Assembly (NCBI GenBank): GCA_003255025.1
Contig: QANY01002308.1
Span: 234,888-298,887, forward strand
DNA length: 64,000 bases
Origin: Datisca glomerata
Taxonomy: Eukaryota > Streptophyta > Magnoliopsida > Cucurbitales > Datiscaceae
Reading direction: 5' to 3'
Shown here piece after piece: positions 1 through 10,490 of this stretch. Both the position numbers and the translations under genes were made by a program. Position 1 is the stretch's first letter. Each line of letters opens with the position of its first letter. The notes under the pieces were generated by a model. That model saw nothing but the letters and a program-made list of their open reading frames with translations, ran no database searches and had not been told where the DNA came from.

Positions 1-400
1 CCGTTTGCCTTAGCCTACGGAATAGAAGCGATTATACCCGTGAAAATAGGAAATCCAACTCTCAGATCAGAACTAACTGAATACTAAAATGAAGATCTAA
101 TGAAAGGAAGTCTCGATTTATTAGAAGAAATGAGAGAAAAAAAATACTTGTACAAATAGTTAATTATAATAAAAAAGGAAAGCTTACTTTCAGAAAAGAA
201 CTAGAAGGCGGGAATTCCAGGAAGGAGACTTAATTTTGAAGAAGACCTTTCAAACAAAATGAAAGTTTGGTCTATCTTGGGAAGGCCTTTTTATCATCAA
301 AACAGTGGATGAAAGTGGCTACTATCACCTCCTGATAGAAGAGAGAGCAGAATTGGCAAAGCCCTGGAACGCTAGTTACCTTAAGAAATACTTCGTTTAA
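1..400 (+). pseudogene. Ty3/Gypsy (Tat-like) integrase C-terminal end
   Basis: The first 100 bases read PFALAYGIEAIIPVKIGNPT, the segment at the end of the integrase core of Tat-type Gypsy elements. About 230 bases later, in another frame, comes the C-terminal integrase module with GPFIIKTV followed by AKPWNASYLKKYFV and a TAA at 398-400, the usual end of the polyprotein. At least one frameshift and in-frame stops (after LTEY and LYK) separate the two, so the reading frame is dead. The element enters from the left edge of the window; its protease, RT and most of integrase lie outside. The matching 3' LTR at 2361 supports a plus-strand element. Family assignment rests on these motifs only. Confidence 0.8.
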
Positions 401-447
401 ATTATTGAATATTATAACAACATATAATTTCTCCCGTGATGGGAGAT

Positions 448-646
448 GTTTACTCTTATCCATTGCAAACCTGAAGTTTTTATTATTGTTGTTATTTTAA
501 ATAATTATTGTTTCATGACGGGAAACCACCAAGGCAGGGTCTTTGGACTCACCCTTGCGTCTAAAAGAATGTAATGTGTTGGGTTCATTTACTCTTCTTC
601 TTGGGTAAGGAATGGATTAATTTACTCTTATCGATTGCAAACCTTA
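448..646 (+). repeat. Short direct repeat pair downstream of the Gypsy polyprotein
   Basis: The motif TTTACTCTTATCcATTGCAA (lower case marks the variable base) occurs at about 449-468 and again at about 620-639, roughly 170 bases apart, each followed by ACCT. Both copies lie between the polyprotein end and the cyclin T-like exon. They may be an internal duplication of the element's 3' non-coding region or may mark an insertion edge; the sequence does not decide which. Confidence 0.55.
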
Positions 647-923
647 ATTAATGTGTTAATGTAATAGTAATCACATTCTAAGAGTTCTCTTTGGCATTCA
701 AAGCGTAGAATGAGTGAGAGAATTTAGAACAATGAGAAGTAACATGCTAACTGAGTAGCTGGTACTAGAGTTAATTATTTCAGTAAAGTAAGATGGTTTT
801 TATTTAGGTTTCTTATCTATCCATTTTTTTGTAGAAGTTCTTAATTTTACTGTAATTAATACACAGTTTATTAGAAAATCCTTTATATATGATTATATGC
901 ATGTCACAATCTAATAGATATAT

Positions 924-1154
924 ATGGCTAGTATGTCACCTGGTGATTCATCACATCATGGAACGTGTGAAGGTGGCTCTTCCAGACATTCTGAGGAGAA
1001 GCTGGAGGATGGTGGTCGTTGGTACTTTTCTAGGAAGGAAATTGAAGAATATTCGCCATCAAAAGAAGATGGTATTGACTTGAAAAAAGAGAGTTATCTA
1101 CGCAAGTCATACTGTACATTTTTACAAGATTTGGGCATGAGACTAAAAGTGTGA
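924..1154 (+). pseudogene. Cyclin T (CDK9-type cyclin) first coding exon, isolated fragment
   Basis: The open frame begins [14 protein letters not shown] and contains [35 protein letters not shown] and [10 protein letters not shown]. This is the N-terminus of plant T-type cyclins up to the start of the first cyclin box. Cyclin T binds CDK9-like kinases and drives phosphorylation of the RNA polymerase II tail. Similarity stops after RLKV at a plausible GT splice donor (AAAGT/GTGAGT near 1149), and about 110 bases of intron-like sequence follow. No second exon is present. The roughly 250 bases upstream contain a T-rich tract ending in GTAG near 832, which fits a leader intron acceptor. The fragment lies between the integrase end and the 3' LTR of a Tat-like element, in the same orientation, so it looks like a captured piece of host gene. 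Confidence 0.85.
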
Positions 1155-1267
1155 GTATCTCTACTTATTTCTGAGACATTGTACTGCATTCCTAATATCC
1201 TTCATCTTTTGTTTTCCACGTATGGTGTTAATTCTTTCTTTCTTTCTTTCCCTTATTTTCTAAAAAA

Positions 1268-1540
1268 AGGGAGGTTGGCGGCCTAGATGCCTAAGCCCTT
1301 GAGAGCGAGAAAAATATACTCTCTAAAATGTGGAAAAATGAGTAATGACCATGACCTGAAAGCCTAAGTCACCGAGGGCGGATAAAAAACCACTCTCTAA
1401 AATGGAAATCAGGTTGACGGTTTAGAAGCCTAAAGCCTTGAGAGCGGTGATGCCTTCTATCTAAAACCAAAAAACCAAAAAAAAAGGTCGGCGAACTAGA
1501 TTCCTAAGTCCTTGAGTGTGGAAAAAATCTTCTCTTTAAA
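1268..1540 (+). repeat. Imperfect tandem repeat, four units, in Gypsy 3' non-coding region
   Basis: A unit of about 60-80 bases with the core GCCTAAGcCCTTGAGAGCG followed by AAAAATa(t/c)actCTCTAAAATG recurs around 1275, 1355, 1410 and 1485. Units differ by small indels and A-runs. It has no coding content. The position between polyprotein and 3' LTR suits the long 3' non-coding region of Tat/Ogre-type elements. Confidence 0.7.
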
Positions 1541-2348
1541 ATGTGAAAAATAAACAAAGAGAGCTTAGGTGAAAAGCGCACAAGGGATGAAACAAAACGT
1601 AATAAGGAAAAAGGAAATTAACGAAAAGTGAAACCTAAAAGAAGATGGAAGTAGGAACCCTCATCTGTTTTGGGAAAGACTATAATTTTGAAAGTGGACA
1701 AACCGCTAAAAGCACTGTAAGCGGTAATTCTTCAGGTTATTTTACTTAAATGACTGAAAAGTTGCTAAGGAAGATATACTTTAAAACCTTACGTCAGTAA
1801 AATTACCATATCCTAAATTGCAAAGGATAAGGCTAAGTACTATACTACCCGATAACTTACTTGGCTTAAGTACCCATGATTTAACTAATAAAATTGTTAA
1901 GTCCTAGTTTACTTATTGAAGTTTTACTAAACCTATTGTTAAATTTTTACTAAGTTAGACAAGCAAAATGATAAAAGTTCTTAAAGGGAAAAAATATCAT
2001 CTCATTAAAGGATAAAGAAAATTACAAAAAGGATCCTACAATGCTGGAAAAAGGAAAAGAGACAAATCACGCTTCACTCAGAGCAATTGAAAGCGGGAAA
2101 CCAAAGAGGCAAAAGGTAGATAACCAAATCCTGCTTTACGGGAAAGATGTCAACAAGAATGGGAAACAAAGCACTCTCACAGGAAAAACATGCCTCTTTC
2201 TCTTGATTTAAATAACATTATATATATATTTTTGTTATTTCCAAAGAAATGTAGGTTCTCGAGAAAAGATAAGATGATCTTCGTAAAGGTGCAAGAAAGT
2301 CGAAACTTCTCATCATTACACATCAATAAATGAAACATTATTGTGTGT
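1541..2348 (+). other. Gypsy 3' non-coding region, no gene seen
   Basis: An A-rich stretch with stops in all frames and no recognisable protein motif. It is continuous with the repeat block to the left and the polypurine tract to the right, so I treat it as the internal 3' untranslated region of the Tat-like element. Confidence 0.5.
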
Positions 2349-2360
2349 AACGGGGGCAGA
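2349..2360 (+). other. Polypurine tract of the Tat-like element
   Basis: AACGGGGGCAGA directly precedes TGAATAGG, the proposed 5' end of the 3' LTR. Polypurine tracts next to a TG dinucleotide prime plus-strand synthesis in LTR retrotransposons. Confidence 0.65.
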
Positions 2361-3210
2361 TGAATAGGTAAAAATCACTCAAAACACGTGTACAGAAAGA
2401 ACGAATCCTAAGGAGACGCGTGGATCATAAACATGGCGAGATTGGAGGCTAGATGAGAAAAAACGTTGCACAAATAGATCATGACGTAAGTGAAAACACG
2501 AACGGGAATGCTAAATGGGAAGGAACATGAGAACGAAAAGGAGCATGGAAACGGAAAAAGCAGACTGGTCAACAAGAAAAAGATTGACGGATTACCCGTA
2601 CCTCTAAAATGGGAAAAGGAACCTGAGACTCAGAGAATTATCATGAACAGGCAAGACACTCTCTGAATTGTGCAAGAATGGGAAAAGAAGGATAACAAGA
2701 AGAGCTTGAACAGACGAAAGGGATCCGAAATGACACTCAAGTGACTGTGATTGATTAGGTGGCTGAATGACTTAGATAATACAGGAAATCACTAAGTGAC
2801 TGTGACTGATTGGTGTTTGAACGGGACAGATGGGAAGTGAGGAAGGAAAATGGGCCTATACATAGTAGAATGATCTCCATGAACGAGTGTGATCTCTAGG
2901 TGTAATGAGTGCCTCCGAGACCATAGGGGGATGATAATGATTCTCCTCCCTTTCTATTGTTATTTTAATAAATTCATGCAATTTAGGAAGCCTATATAAG
3001 GCCAATGTATTAAATGAAAAACGGACATTTAATATAACTTAAACAAATACAACCCATAACATTTACTCTTTACATTCTCTTATTCTTAAACTCCCTCTCT
3101 CACTCTCTCATTAATACTTGTATAAATCTTTTATACACAATCCTTATCAACACTTTCTCCTTTGATCTCTATTCAACGAAAAAAAATCCTTTACAAGGGG
3201 TATTGAACCA
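2361..3210 (+). mobile_element. 3' LTR of the Tat-like Gypsy element
   Basis: Starts TGAATAGGTA right after the polypurine tract. It contains a TATA box in CCTATATAAGGCC at 2991-3003, followed by a C/T-rich leader-like stretch. The proposed end is TATTGAACCA at 3210, chosen because it gives a TG...CA element and because exon-like host sequence starts immediately after. The 5' LTR is outside the window, so the right boundary cannot be confirmed by pairing; an end a few bases further right is possible. Length is about 850 bases. Confidence 0.6.
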
Positions 3211-3450
3211 CCTGGTCCATCTCATTCTTCTTCATGCAGTTTATGTAGCCTAAAGCATGAAGAAAATCGTCCCATGCAGTCCACATCATCTAGCTCTTTA
3301 ATGACTCAACCTCCAATTCATCTCTCCCTATTGGCTGTCTAAGCATCTTAGACATCATAACAACAATTACATAAGGAGCCCTCTCATTGGTCACAATGGA
3401 TTGAGCAATCATTTCCTAATGATTGGCAAAACTAATTTGAAACTCAACCA
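3211..3450 (-). pseudogene. Unidentified plant exon fragment
   Basis: On the minus strand a pyrimidine-rich tract ending CTCTCCTTTCAG (a good 3' splice site) at 3451 is followed by a frame reading VEFQISFANH, stop, EMIAQSIVTNERAPYVIVVM and MSKMLRQPIGRDELEVESLK, then a second TAG, then MMWTAWDDFLHALGYINCMK. Composition and splice context look like a real exon, but I do not recognise the family. Two in-frame TAG codons make it non-functional. It ends where the Tat-like LTR begins, so the retrotransposon probably landed in or beside this exon. It could also be part of another element. Confidence 0.45.
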
Positions 3451-3986
3451 CTGAAAGGAGAGGATAATATCTTATATTTTGTAAAATTTCTTTCTCATTT
3501 TTATCTATTATCTTCTTCTAGTATATATATTAAGAAGCTTTTGTACACTATGTAATCGATTGGAGAAATACTAGAAAGGGAAGCCTTATCATGATCTTCT
3601 TCCTCCTTTTCTCTCTGGACCTATTATTCAACTCTTTAAAATTTATTATTAGTGCAAGAATGAATTAGACTAATGAAAAGTAAGATTCCACAACTTGAGG
3701 GAAGGAAAATTACAAACCGAAATATTTTCTAAAAAAAATACTCCCCAGTATTTTAAGGGAAAAAATACATGCACGCAAGAGTGTACGTGTGTAAGCTACT
3801 TTTGCATCTATTCTCAAAATTTTTGCAAAAATGGTTTGCAATTATTTACAATATTCACTATGGTAACCTTTTAATAAAATTTTCTTCTCCTATTCCCACC
3901 CACAAAGAAGAAAACATCAAAACAAAAAGAAACTCAATTAATATAAATTCCTTAATTAAGTAACTAAATATTAACCTATTGAGTAA
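3451..3986. other. AT-rich spacer, no gene seen
   Basis: Intron-like or intergenic AT-rich DNA between the unidentified exon and the metalloproteinase pseudogene. A short plus-strand open frame at 3769-3963 has no recognisable motif and looks like chance. Confidence 0.5.
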
Positions 3987-4915
3987 TTAAACATTGTATA
4001 AAGCTCTAATCCCAGCAATATCATCACCATGCAATCCCTTCGAAACACTTTGAGCAATGCTAGGGAACATGATGACCCTTCAACAGAGCTATGTCCAAGG
4101 TCGAGAAGATGTCCAGTTTCATGAAGTGCAACTGTCTTCAAATCACATGCACCAGAAGTTGACCCTACAAACCAAGGCTCATCAGCATCGTGATGGAATC
4201 TACCATCAGTTGGTGAATAAGCATGAGCCAGTGTACCTCTAGATCCATCAAATGGAAACCCATCCCCATGATCACGCCTGTCAAAGCTTATTTTTATATA
4301 TGCATTCTGGTAATCTTGTGTTTGGGAAACCTGAAATGGGTGTTCCCTGCCCTTGTGTCAAATGCCCGTGAAACCGGGCTCATTGCTTCGGACGGAGTTC
4401 CTGGCAGGAATCCATAGGTGAGTTGGTATTTGGAAGCTGGCCATCTTGGATTCCCATTAAAACATGAATAGTGAGAGACAATATGGAATAACCCACGCCC
4501 ATGCCCGACTTTTCTTGCCTGACCTCATCCAGGTTGTGCCATTGATGATATCAACAACACCACAATGAGGCTTAGACATTTGGGACACAGTTTTTCCATC
4601 TAAAGTACCACTAGCATTGAGATGGAAATTTTGTTGGTAATTTTTAATGGCAGATTCTAAGAAATCGTCAAAATCATCATCTTGAGCATGAGAGTAATTC
4701 TTGGAGTAGCTTAAGTAGCCGAAATTCTCAAGCTACTTTTTGAGTTCATTGATGCCTTTGACATGATCACCCTCATGACATCCTTGGAGATGTATGAGAA
4801 AATCATATGGGGATGTTATGTTTTCATGGGAATGTGATGAATGTGCTTTAGATTGACACAAGAAAATGAGGAGAGTGAATGTGAAGATCAATGGGAAAGC
4901 AAATTTTGATGCCAT
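3987..4915 (-). pseudogene. Plant matrix metalloproteinase (matrixin, M10A), broken
   Basis: Starts MASKFAFPLIFTFTLLIFLC, a clear signal peptide, followed by the propeptide signature FLIHLQGCHEGDHVKGINEL. A TAG at 4733-4735 replaces the codon between KK and LENFGYL. The same frame continues with the cysteine-switch segment MSKPHCGVVD, which normally holds the zinc of the latent enzyme. The catalytic domain is readable across at least three frameshifts: NGNPRWPASKYQLTYGFLPG near 4455, then DRRDHGDGFPFDGSRGTLAH, then the zinc site HETGHLLDLGHSS. The C-terminal IMFPSIAQSV...GIRALYNV ends at TAA 3987-3989. Plant matrixins are usually intronless, secreted or wall-associated enzymes of about 300-380 residues, and this copy spans about 310 codons. 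The enzyme would be inactive because of the stop and shifts, although all three zinc histidines remain. Confidence 0.88.
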
Positions 4916-4990
4916 ATTGCTATTACGAATTGAAGAAGGTTAAGTAAACTGTTTGATGGATGTTGTGAATGAAATTAGCAAAATTTGAAG

Positions 4991-5001
4991 TCTATTTATA
5001 G
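4991..5001 (-). promoter_or_regulatory. TATA box of the metalloproteinase pseudogene
   Basis: On the minus strand CTATAAATAGA lies about 80 bases upstream of the proposed start codon at 4915, a typical spacing for a plant TATA box and short leader. It suggests the copy arose by DNA duplication with its promoter. Confidence 0.55.
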
Positions 5002-5118
5002 AGGTGATTCGAAGAAACATTAGTGAAAGTTGATTAACTAAATGGGTTTGTGTCATATTCAATTGATTGGGTCTTAGCGATATGGTAATTGAGACTTTGA
5101 ATAGTTCTCTCTGAGGGT

Positions 5119-5192
5119 CTAGAGAATTTTTGAGAATGCAGTCGAAAGACTGACTATCTAGAGAATTTTTGAGAATGCAGCTGAAAGACTAA
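5119..5192 (+). repeat. Short tandem duplication (about 38-base unit)
   Basis: CTAGAGAATTTTTGAGAATG followed by CAG(T/C)(C/T)GAAAGACT occurs twice in succession (about 5119 and 5157), upstream of the metalloproteinase pseudogene. No function is evident. Confidence 0.7.
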
Positions 5193-5404
5193 GACTAACA
5201 CATACTACACGTTTGTTTTGAAATTAGTGAAAAAAATTATTGAAAAGAAAAGTTTTTTAACACTTATTTTAAACTAAAAATAGGGAAACTTTACAATGCC
5301 GAGAATAATTTCCCGGTATTGATGTTGGGCCATTGTGGCCCTTAGATTACTTTTGAAGCAATCTAGGCCACACAAAATTCATCATGTAACATGTTTTTCT
5401 TTTT

Positions 5405-6835
5405 GAAGGGGTTCACTAAATACGTACTGCGGTTTACTAAATATGTAGTGGGATTCACCAAATACATATAAAATAATAATTTTTAGAGGGGTTCACCAAA
5501 TACGTAGTGAGGTTCACCAAATACGTTCAAAATATTAATTTTTGAAGGGGTTCACCAAATACATAGTGGAGTTCACCAAATACGTAGTGAGATTCATAAA
5601 TTACGAGTGGGGTTCATCAAATACATACAAAATAATAATTCTTGGAGTGATTCACCAAATACGTACTAGGATTCACCAAATATGTAGTGGAGTTCACCAA
5701 TTACGTAATGAGGTTCACCAAATACGTACAAAATAATAATTCTTGGAGGGTTCACTAAATACGTAGTGGGGTTCACCAATTACGTAGTGAGGTACACCAA
5801 ATATGTATAAAATAATAATTCTTGGAGGGGTTCACCAAATATATACTGAGGTTGACGAAATACGTAGTGAGGTTCACCAATTACATAATGAGATTCACCA
5901 ATTACGTAATGAGGTTCACCAAATATGTACAAAAAAATAATTCTTGGAAAGGTCCACCAGATACATAGTGAGGTTTAACAATTACGTAGTGGAGTTCACC
6001 AAATATGTACAAAACAGTAATTCTTGGAGGGGTTCACCAAATACGTATTTGGTGAACCCCAATACGTAAAAAATAATAATTCTTGGAGGGTTCACTAAAT
6101 ACGTAGTGGGGTTCACCAATTACGTAGTGAGGTATACCAAATACGTACAAAATAATAATTCTTGGAGGGATTCACCAAATACGTACTGAGGTTGACGAAA
6201 TATGTAGTGAGGTTCACCAATTACGTAATGAGGTTTACCAATTACATAATGAGGTTCACCAAATATGTTGTGGGGTTCACCAATTACGTAGTGGGGTTCA
6301 CCAAATATGTACAAAATAATAATTTTTGGAGGGATTAATCAAATACGTACTGAGGTTCACCAATACGTAGTGGGGTTCACCAAATGCATACAAAATAATA
6401 ATTATTGGTCATGAAATACATATGGGGTGCACCAATTACGTACCGGGGTTCACCAATTACGTAGTGGGGTTCACCAAATACGTATAAAATAATAATTCTT
6501 GGAGGAGTTCACCAAATACTTACTGGGGTTCACCAATAACGTACTGAGCTTCACCAATTTCGTACAAATTAATCATTCTTGGAGGGGTTCACCAAATACG
6601 TACTAGACTTCACCAAATACATAGTGGAGTTCACCAAATACGTACAAAGGTTCATCAAATAAGTACAAAATATTATTCTTGGAGGGGTTCACCAAATACA
6701 TAGTAGGGTTCAACAACTACATCCTGAGATTCACCAATTACGTAGTGAAGTTCACTAAATATGTACAAAATAATAATTCTTAGAGGAGTTCACGTTCACC
6801 AATTATGTAGTGGAGTTCACAAAAAAATTAATTTT
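5405..6835 (+). repeat. TACGTA-core minisatellite with higher-order structure
   Basis: About 1.4 kb of units of roughly 20-22 bases, consensus GGTTCACCAAATACGTAGTG, with point variants (AATTACGTA, ATATGTA). Every three to five units the array is interrupted by a spacer resembling ACAAAATAATAATTCTTGGA, giving a higher-order period of roughly 100 bases. Open frames here on both strands are artefacts of the periodicity. Nearly all units carry an ACGT core or a one-base variant. A perfect 32-base palindrome at 6029-6060 marks one inverted unit. A single inverted unit also lies beyond the array at about 6872-6892. Confidence 0.93.
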
Positions 6836-7125
6836 TAAATTTTGGTGCATACCTGAAGAATTTATTGTACACCACTACGTATTTGGTGAACACCTAAAAC
6901 CTAATCGCCATACCTAATAAGCGAATCACCTATTTTTAGCCCCTAAACGCCATCCTGAAGGTGCTAATCGCATCATCAAAGACAAGCGCTTTCTTTATGC
7001 CTCCAATCGCCTATTTCAGTCCCCAAATGCCATGTATAAATAGGCAATCACCATTCTCCCTCCCAGTCATCACTTTTTTTTGCCTAATCGCCATTTATAT
7101 GGCTCTAATCGTCATTCTTCACAAA
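6836..7125 (+). repeat. Irregular CTAATCGCCAT-like motif cluster
   Basis: The motif (C/G)(T/C)AATCGCC or close variants occurs at about 6900, 6966, 7001, 7033, 7084 and 7106, with spacings of roughly 20-65 bases. It is not a strict tandem array and contains no open frame of note. It follows directly on the minisatellite. Confidence 0.5.
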
Positions 7126-7932
7126 TTTTCTTAAAATTGATATTTTTGTAATTATTTACCGTACATCAGAAAAATCATTGATAAGAATAGAAAAAACACA
7201 TTATTTCAATGCAAACATTCATGATACTCACTTAGTATGTGAAACAATTGACCACTTAATAATAAACTCGATAAAATTTATCATTGATAATATTGTTGTG
7301 CTTTTGTGACAAGTATGGAGTGAGATGAGTTTTCACCAAATATAATTATATGTCGTGATGTTATGATAGTCGGTAAATCATATTCATCAGTTTGACGAAC
7401 ACGTATAACCCTTAAAGTCAGATTCTACTATTGAATCGAGCATATCCACTAACAAGTTTGAAATTAAATATTGAAATTTGAAATTTAACTTTTTAATTTA
7501 TAATAATAACCCCATCATTTTTGGAAAATAACCCTTTATGTTTTAATAATTAATCCTTATAAATTTAATTTTCAAATCTGACCTCATTTCTTATCAAAAT
7601 TAACTCCAACATTAAAAAACCCCTTCCCACCTTATTCTTAAAAAATCGATACCCACCCTTCCCCCTCTCTCTCAACACTTCTTTTCTCTTCACTCAAACC
7701 CTACTCTCTTTCTTCTTCTTCTTCTTCTTCTTCTTCTTCATCTCCGTTCATAGCCCGAAATCCATCAAAACCGATCCAAATCCGTTGCAACACACGAATC
7801 AAACCCTCAATTTCTCATTGAACACATCCCTTACAACACATGAGATAAAACCCGAGCCAAACCCGAGCCAAATAACTCTAACCCGCGACCCCAAACCCCA
7901 TATCCTTCTAATATTATATTTTTTCACCAATA
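7126..7932 (+). other. AT-rich spacer ending in a CT/CTT-rich leader
   Basis: No gene seen in the AT-rich part. From about 7660 the sequence becomes pyrimidine-rich, with CTCTCT and a (CTT)n microsatellite at about 7710-7739, typical of a plant 5' leader just upstream of the ATG at 7933. Confidence 0.45.
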
Positions 7933-10450
7933 ATGGCTAGAGGAAAGCATAAAGTTACAAAGGAAACATTGAGTGTAACGACGCAACCAAGTTCGAGCTC
8001 CACCAGTTATGGGGTGAAAATATTTCATCCAAAGAATCGAAATCTTAGTAGCCATATTCTTCATATTGCTCCAACGGAGCATATATCTCACCCAAGTAAA
8101 CAAGATGCAAGTTTTTCTTTAAAGATTTTGAACTTTATGTGTTATATAGTAAAACACCTAATATATATCTTAGTAGCCCTATTCTGCAAACTACATGTTT
8201 TTTATGTGATGATTATAGAAATGTATCGTTGTTGGTAGAATTATATGTCTTGGATGGAAAACTATAGTATTTTCATGATTGGCCATAAAGTGTTCGACGA
8301 AATATCATAATGAATCATATGGTGTTTTTTTTCATTGTCCGTAAGGTGTTTGATCAAATGCCATATTGAGGTTTATACTATATTTATATGAATTCCCGTA
8401 ACATAGTCGATGAAATGCTATATCCCATCCAAGGATAAATGTAAGTTTCTTTAACAAAAAATTGGTTGTTACGTGCTATATTGTTAAAACACCAAATAGA
8501 TACTTCAATCATTTTGAAAACTGAGTGTTTTTATGTGATTCTTCTTGAAATATATGATTATTGGTAGCGATATATGTTTTGGATGAAAAAATATAGTGTA
8601 TGTTTATTGCCCGTAACATGTTCGACAAAATCTCACAATAGGGATTATAGTACATTTTTCTCCACACACCTTTTCTCTGAGTCATACTTACATTTTGGTT
8701 TCTTAGGCTGAGTTCTATGATCTTGGTATTTGTGGTTTTGGGAACACTATACTAGTAGCTCGATGGTATAGTAGGCTTCCTGAAAATGTGAGAAGGAATG
8801 TCAATGCTTTCGGATTTAGTTATTTTATAAGTATATTGAAAAAGGGGCAGATGGATCGCGTCCTATTGAAAAGTCTTGCCAAGAAATGGTGGGATACAAC
8901 CCACACATTTCATATAGATGAAGTCTGTTAAATGACAATGACCCCATTGCACTTTGTTACGATAAATGGCTTGAAAGTCGACGGTCGACAACTAGACTAT
9001 GATTTGGAACTCTACAAGAACAAGAAGGCTTTGCAAAATCTAGTTGGCAAATCGTTGTCGAAGGTTGGAGAAAAAAAGTTAGTTATCAATGGATATTTGA
9101 TAATTATGTTAGGTATGAGTGTACTACTCCTAAGCAGGAGGAATTTTTGACGAGAGTCTTTCTTCTGGTGCTCTTGGGTAGTACAATTTTTTGTGACAGT
9201 AGCAATAAAGTTTATTTGCCTACAAAAAATAGATGAGATACAAGAGTATAATTGGGTGGTTCAGAGTTTTTCGTATTGTATTGCAATATGAACGCTTTAT
9301 GCCGCGTCAAAAATGTAGGGACACATAGTTTTTAGAGAGTATGAGAGGTATGGGCTTGTGAGTACTTCCCGTGTTTAGCATTGAGCAGACCATTGGGTGG
9401 TCCAGACACGTTCTCGAGAGCAGCACGTTGGATAGAAATTGAGTCGGGAACAAGGGATGTTGGTCACTGCCTAAAAGAATTCCGTGTTAAACTTTGATAT
9501 ATGAGGCCCAATGAGGTATGTGTTTTATCATATCAATTCTTATCTTGTCTCCCCCCGAGTATGAATAATTTTTTACTGACAAACTAGTTGTTTTTGAACT
9601 TGCAGATCAAGTGGAACACTTGGAGACACCGTACAAGCATGCCATACTATTGCATTGACAATATACCTCCTACCACCATGGGAATCGTGCTGCAAGGACC
9701 TGCTGGAAGAGAATGGTACGTGGGTGAGCGCGTCTCATGACAAAGTATAGGAACCGATGCGCCGTACATCCCATACAGATCCCCAAATTCATTGTTATGT
9801 GACCAACCATTCACCAGAGAGGACCTGTCTAGTGGTCTTGGAGGTTTCAGAGTGACACGCTTTATCGTTGATGTGGATAGCGAAGATACTTATGATGAAT
9901 TCCAGAAAAAAGTGGTTGTCTTACAACTATGATGGGTCATCTTCATCTTCAGAGGTGCTAAATGTCTCTAAGTGGTTTTTATATATAGGAGATTACTCAT
10001 ATTGCGACACAATGTAATTTTGTAATCTACTATGTCTAGACAGCAGCACCGGCAACCGCAACAACCACAATAGACCAGGAGCATCAGGGTCGGCTAGAGC
10101 GTTCGTTGATGTTATAAGAGTGGATGACATCCCACTACCATCGTGGAAGATTCAGTTACCACTCTTAGATGGTGGTATTGAGTTGGTTGACATTCCAAAT
10201 GATGTTTCAGTCCAGGGTCTTCCATTTGCTGAAGTCGATTATGTGAGTTATGATGTTAGTATTTATTATTCAGTCATTCAATATCATATTAACGCATAAT
10301 TCAGATAATGCAGGTGCTGGCGGCATGCACGACAAGAATGATGTGCATGATTAGTGGCTCAACAAGCTGTTATTTGAGAAAATGTTGAGCGCACATGAGG
10401 CGATGATGAAGGCGATGATAAAGGCCAAAGCCTTAATGAAAAAAGGATAA
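7933..10450 (+). pseudogene. Plant mobile domain (MAIN/PMD-like) protein, decayed multi-exon gene
   Basis: The first exon begins MARGKHKVTKETLSV. A second exon, after TTTCTTAG near 8707, reads FGNTILVARWYSRLPENVRR and KKWWDTTHTFHIDEVC; then a TAA; then MTMTPLHFVTINGLKVDGRQ, matching the MTPLDFA..TGL..GG motif of plant mobile domains. Further pieces include WACEYFPCLAL near 9350, the WAYEYFP-like motif, and IKWNTWRHRTSMPYYCIDN and GREWYVGERVS near 9605-9735, each in broken frames. The plant mobile domain is found in MAIN-like nuclear proteins and in Mutator-type transposons. Stops and frameshifts make this copy non-functional. The first intron contains a duplication of about 335 bases (8120-8260 versus 8456-8590). 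Exon limits are approximate. Confidence 0.65.
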
Positions 10451-10490
10451 GAAAATTGTAAATTTATGATTTTCCCCTTTTATTTTTAAT

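Noticed and set aside
5542..6314. Open frames on both strands within the TTCACCAAATACGTA array
   Set aside because: They follow the repeat period; the proteins are repeats of one short peptide with no domain and change frame with unit length.
6895..7125. CRISPR-like array
   Set aside because: The motif spacing is irregular, units are short and the context is a plant nuclear genome.
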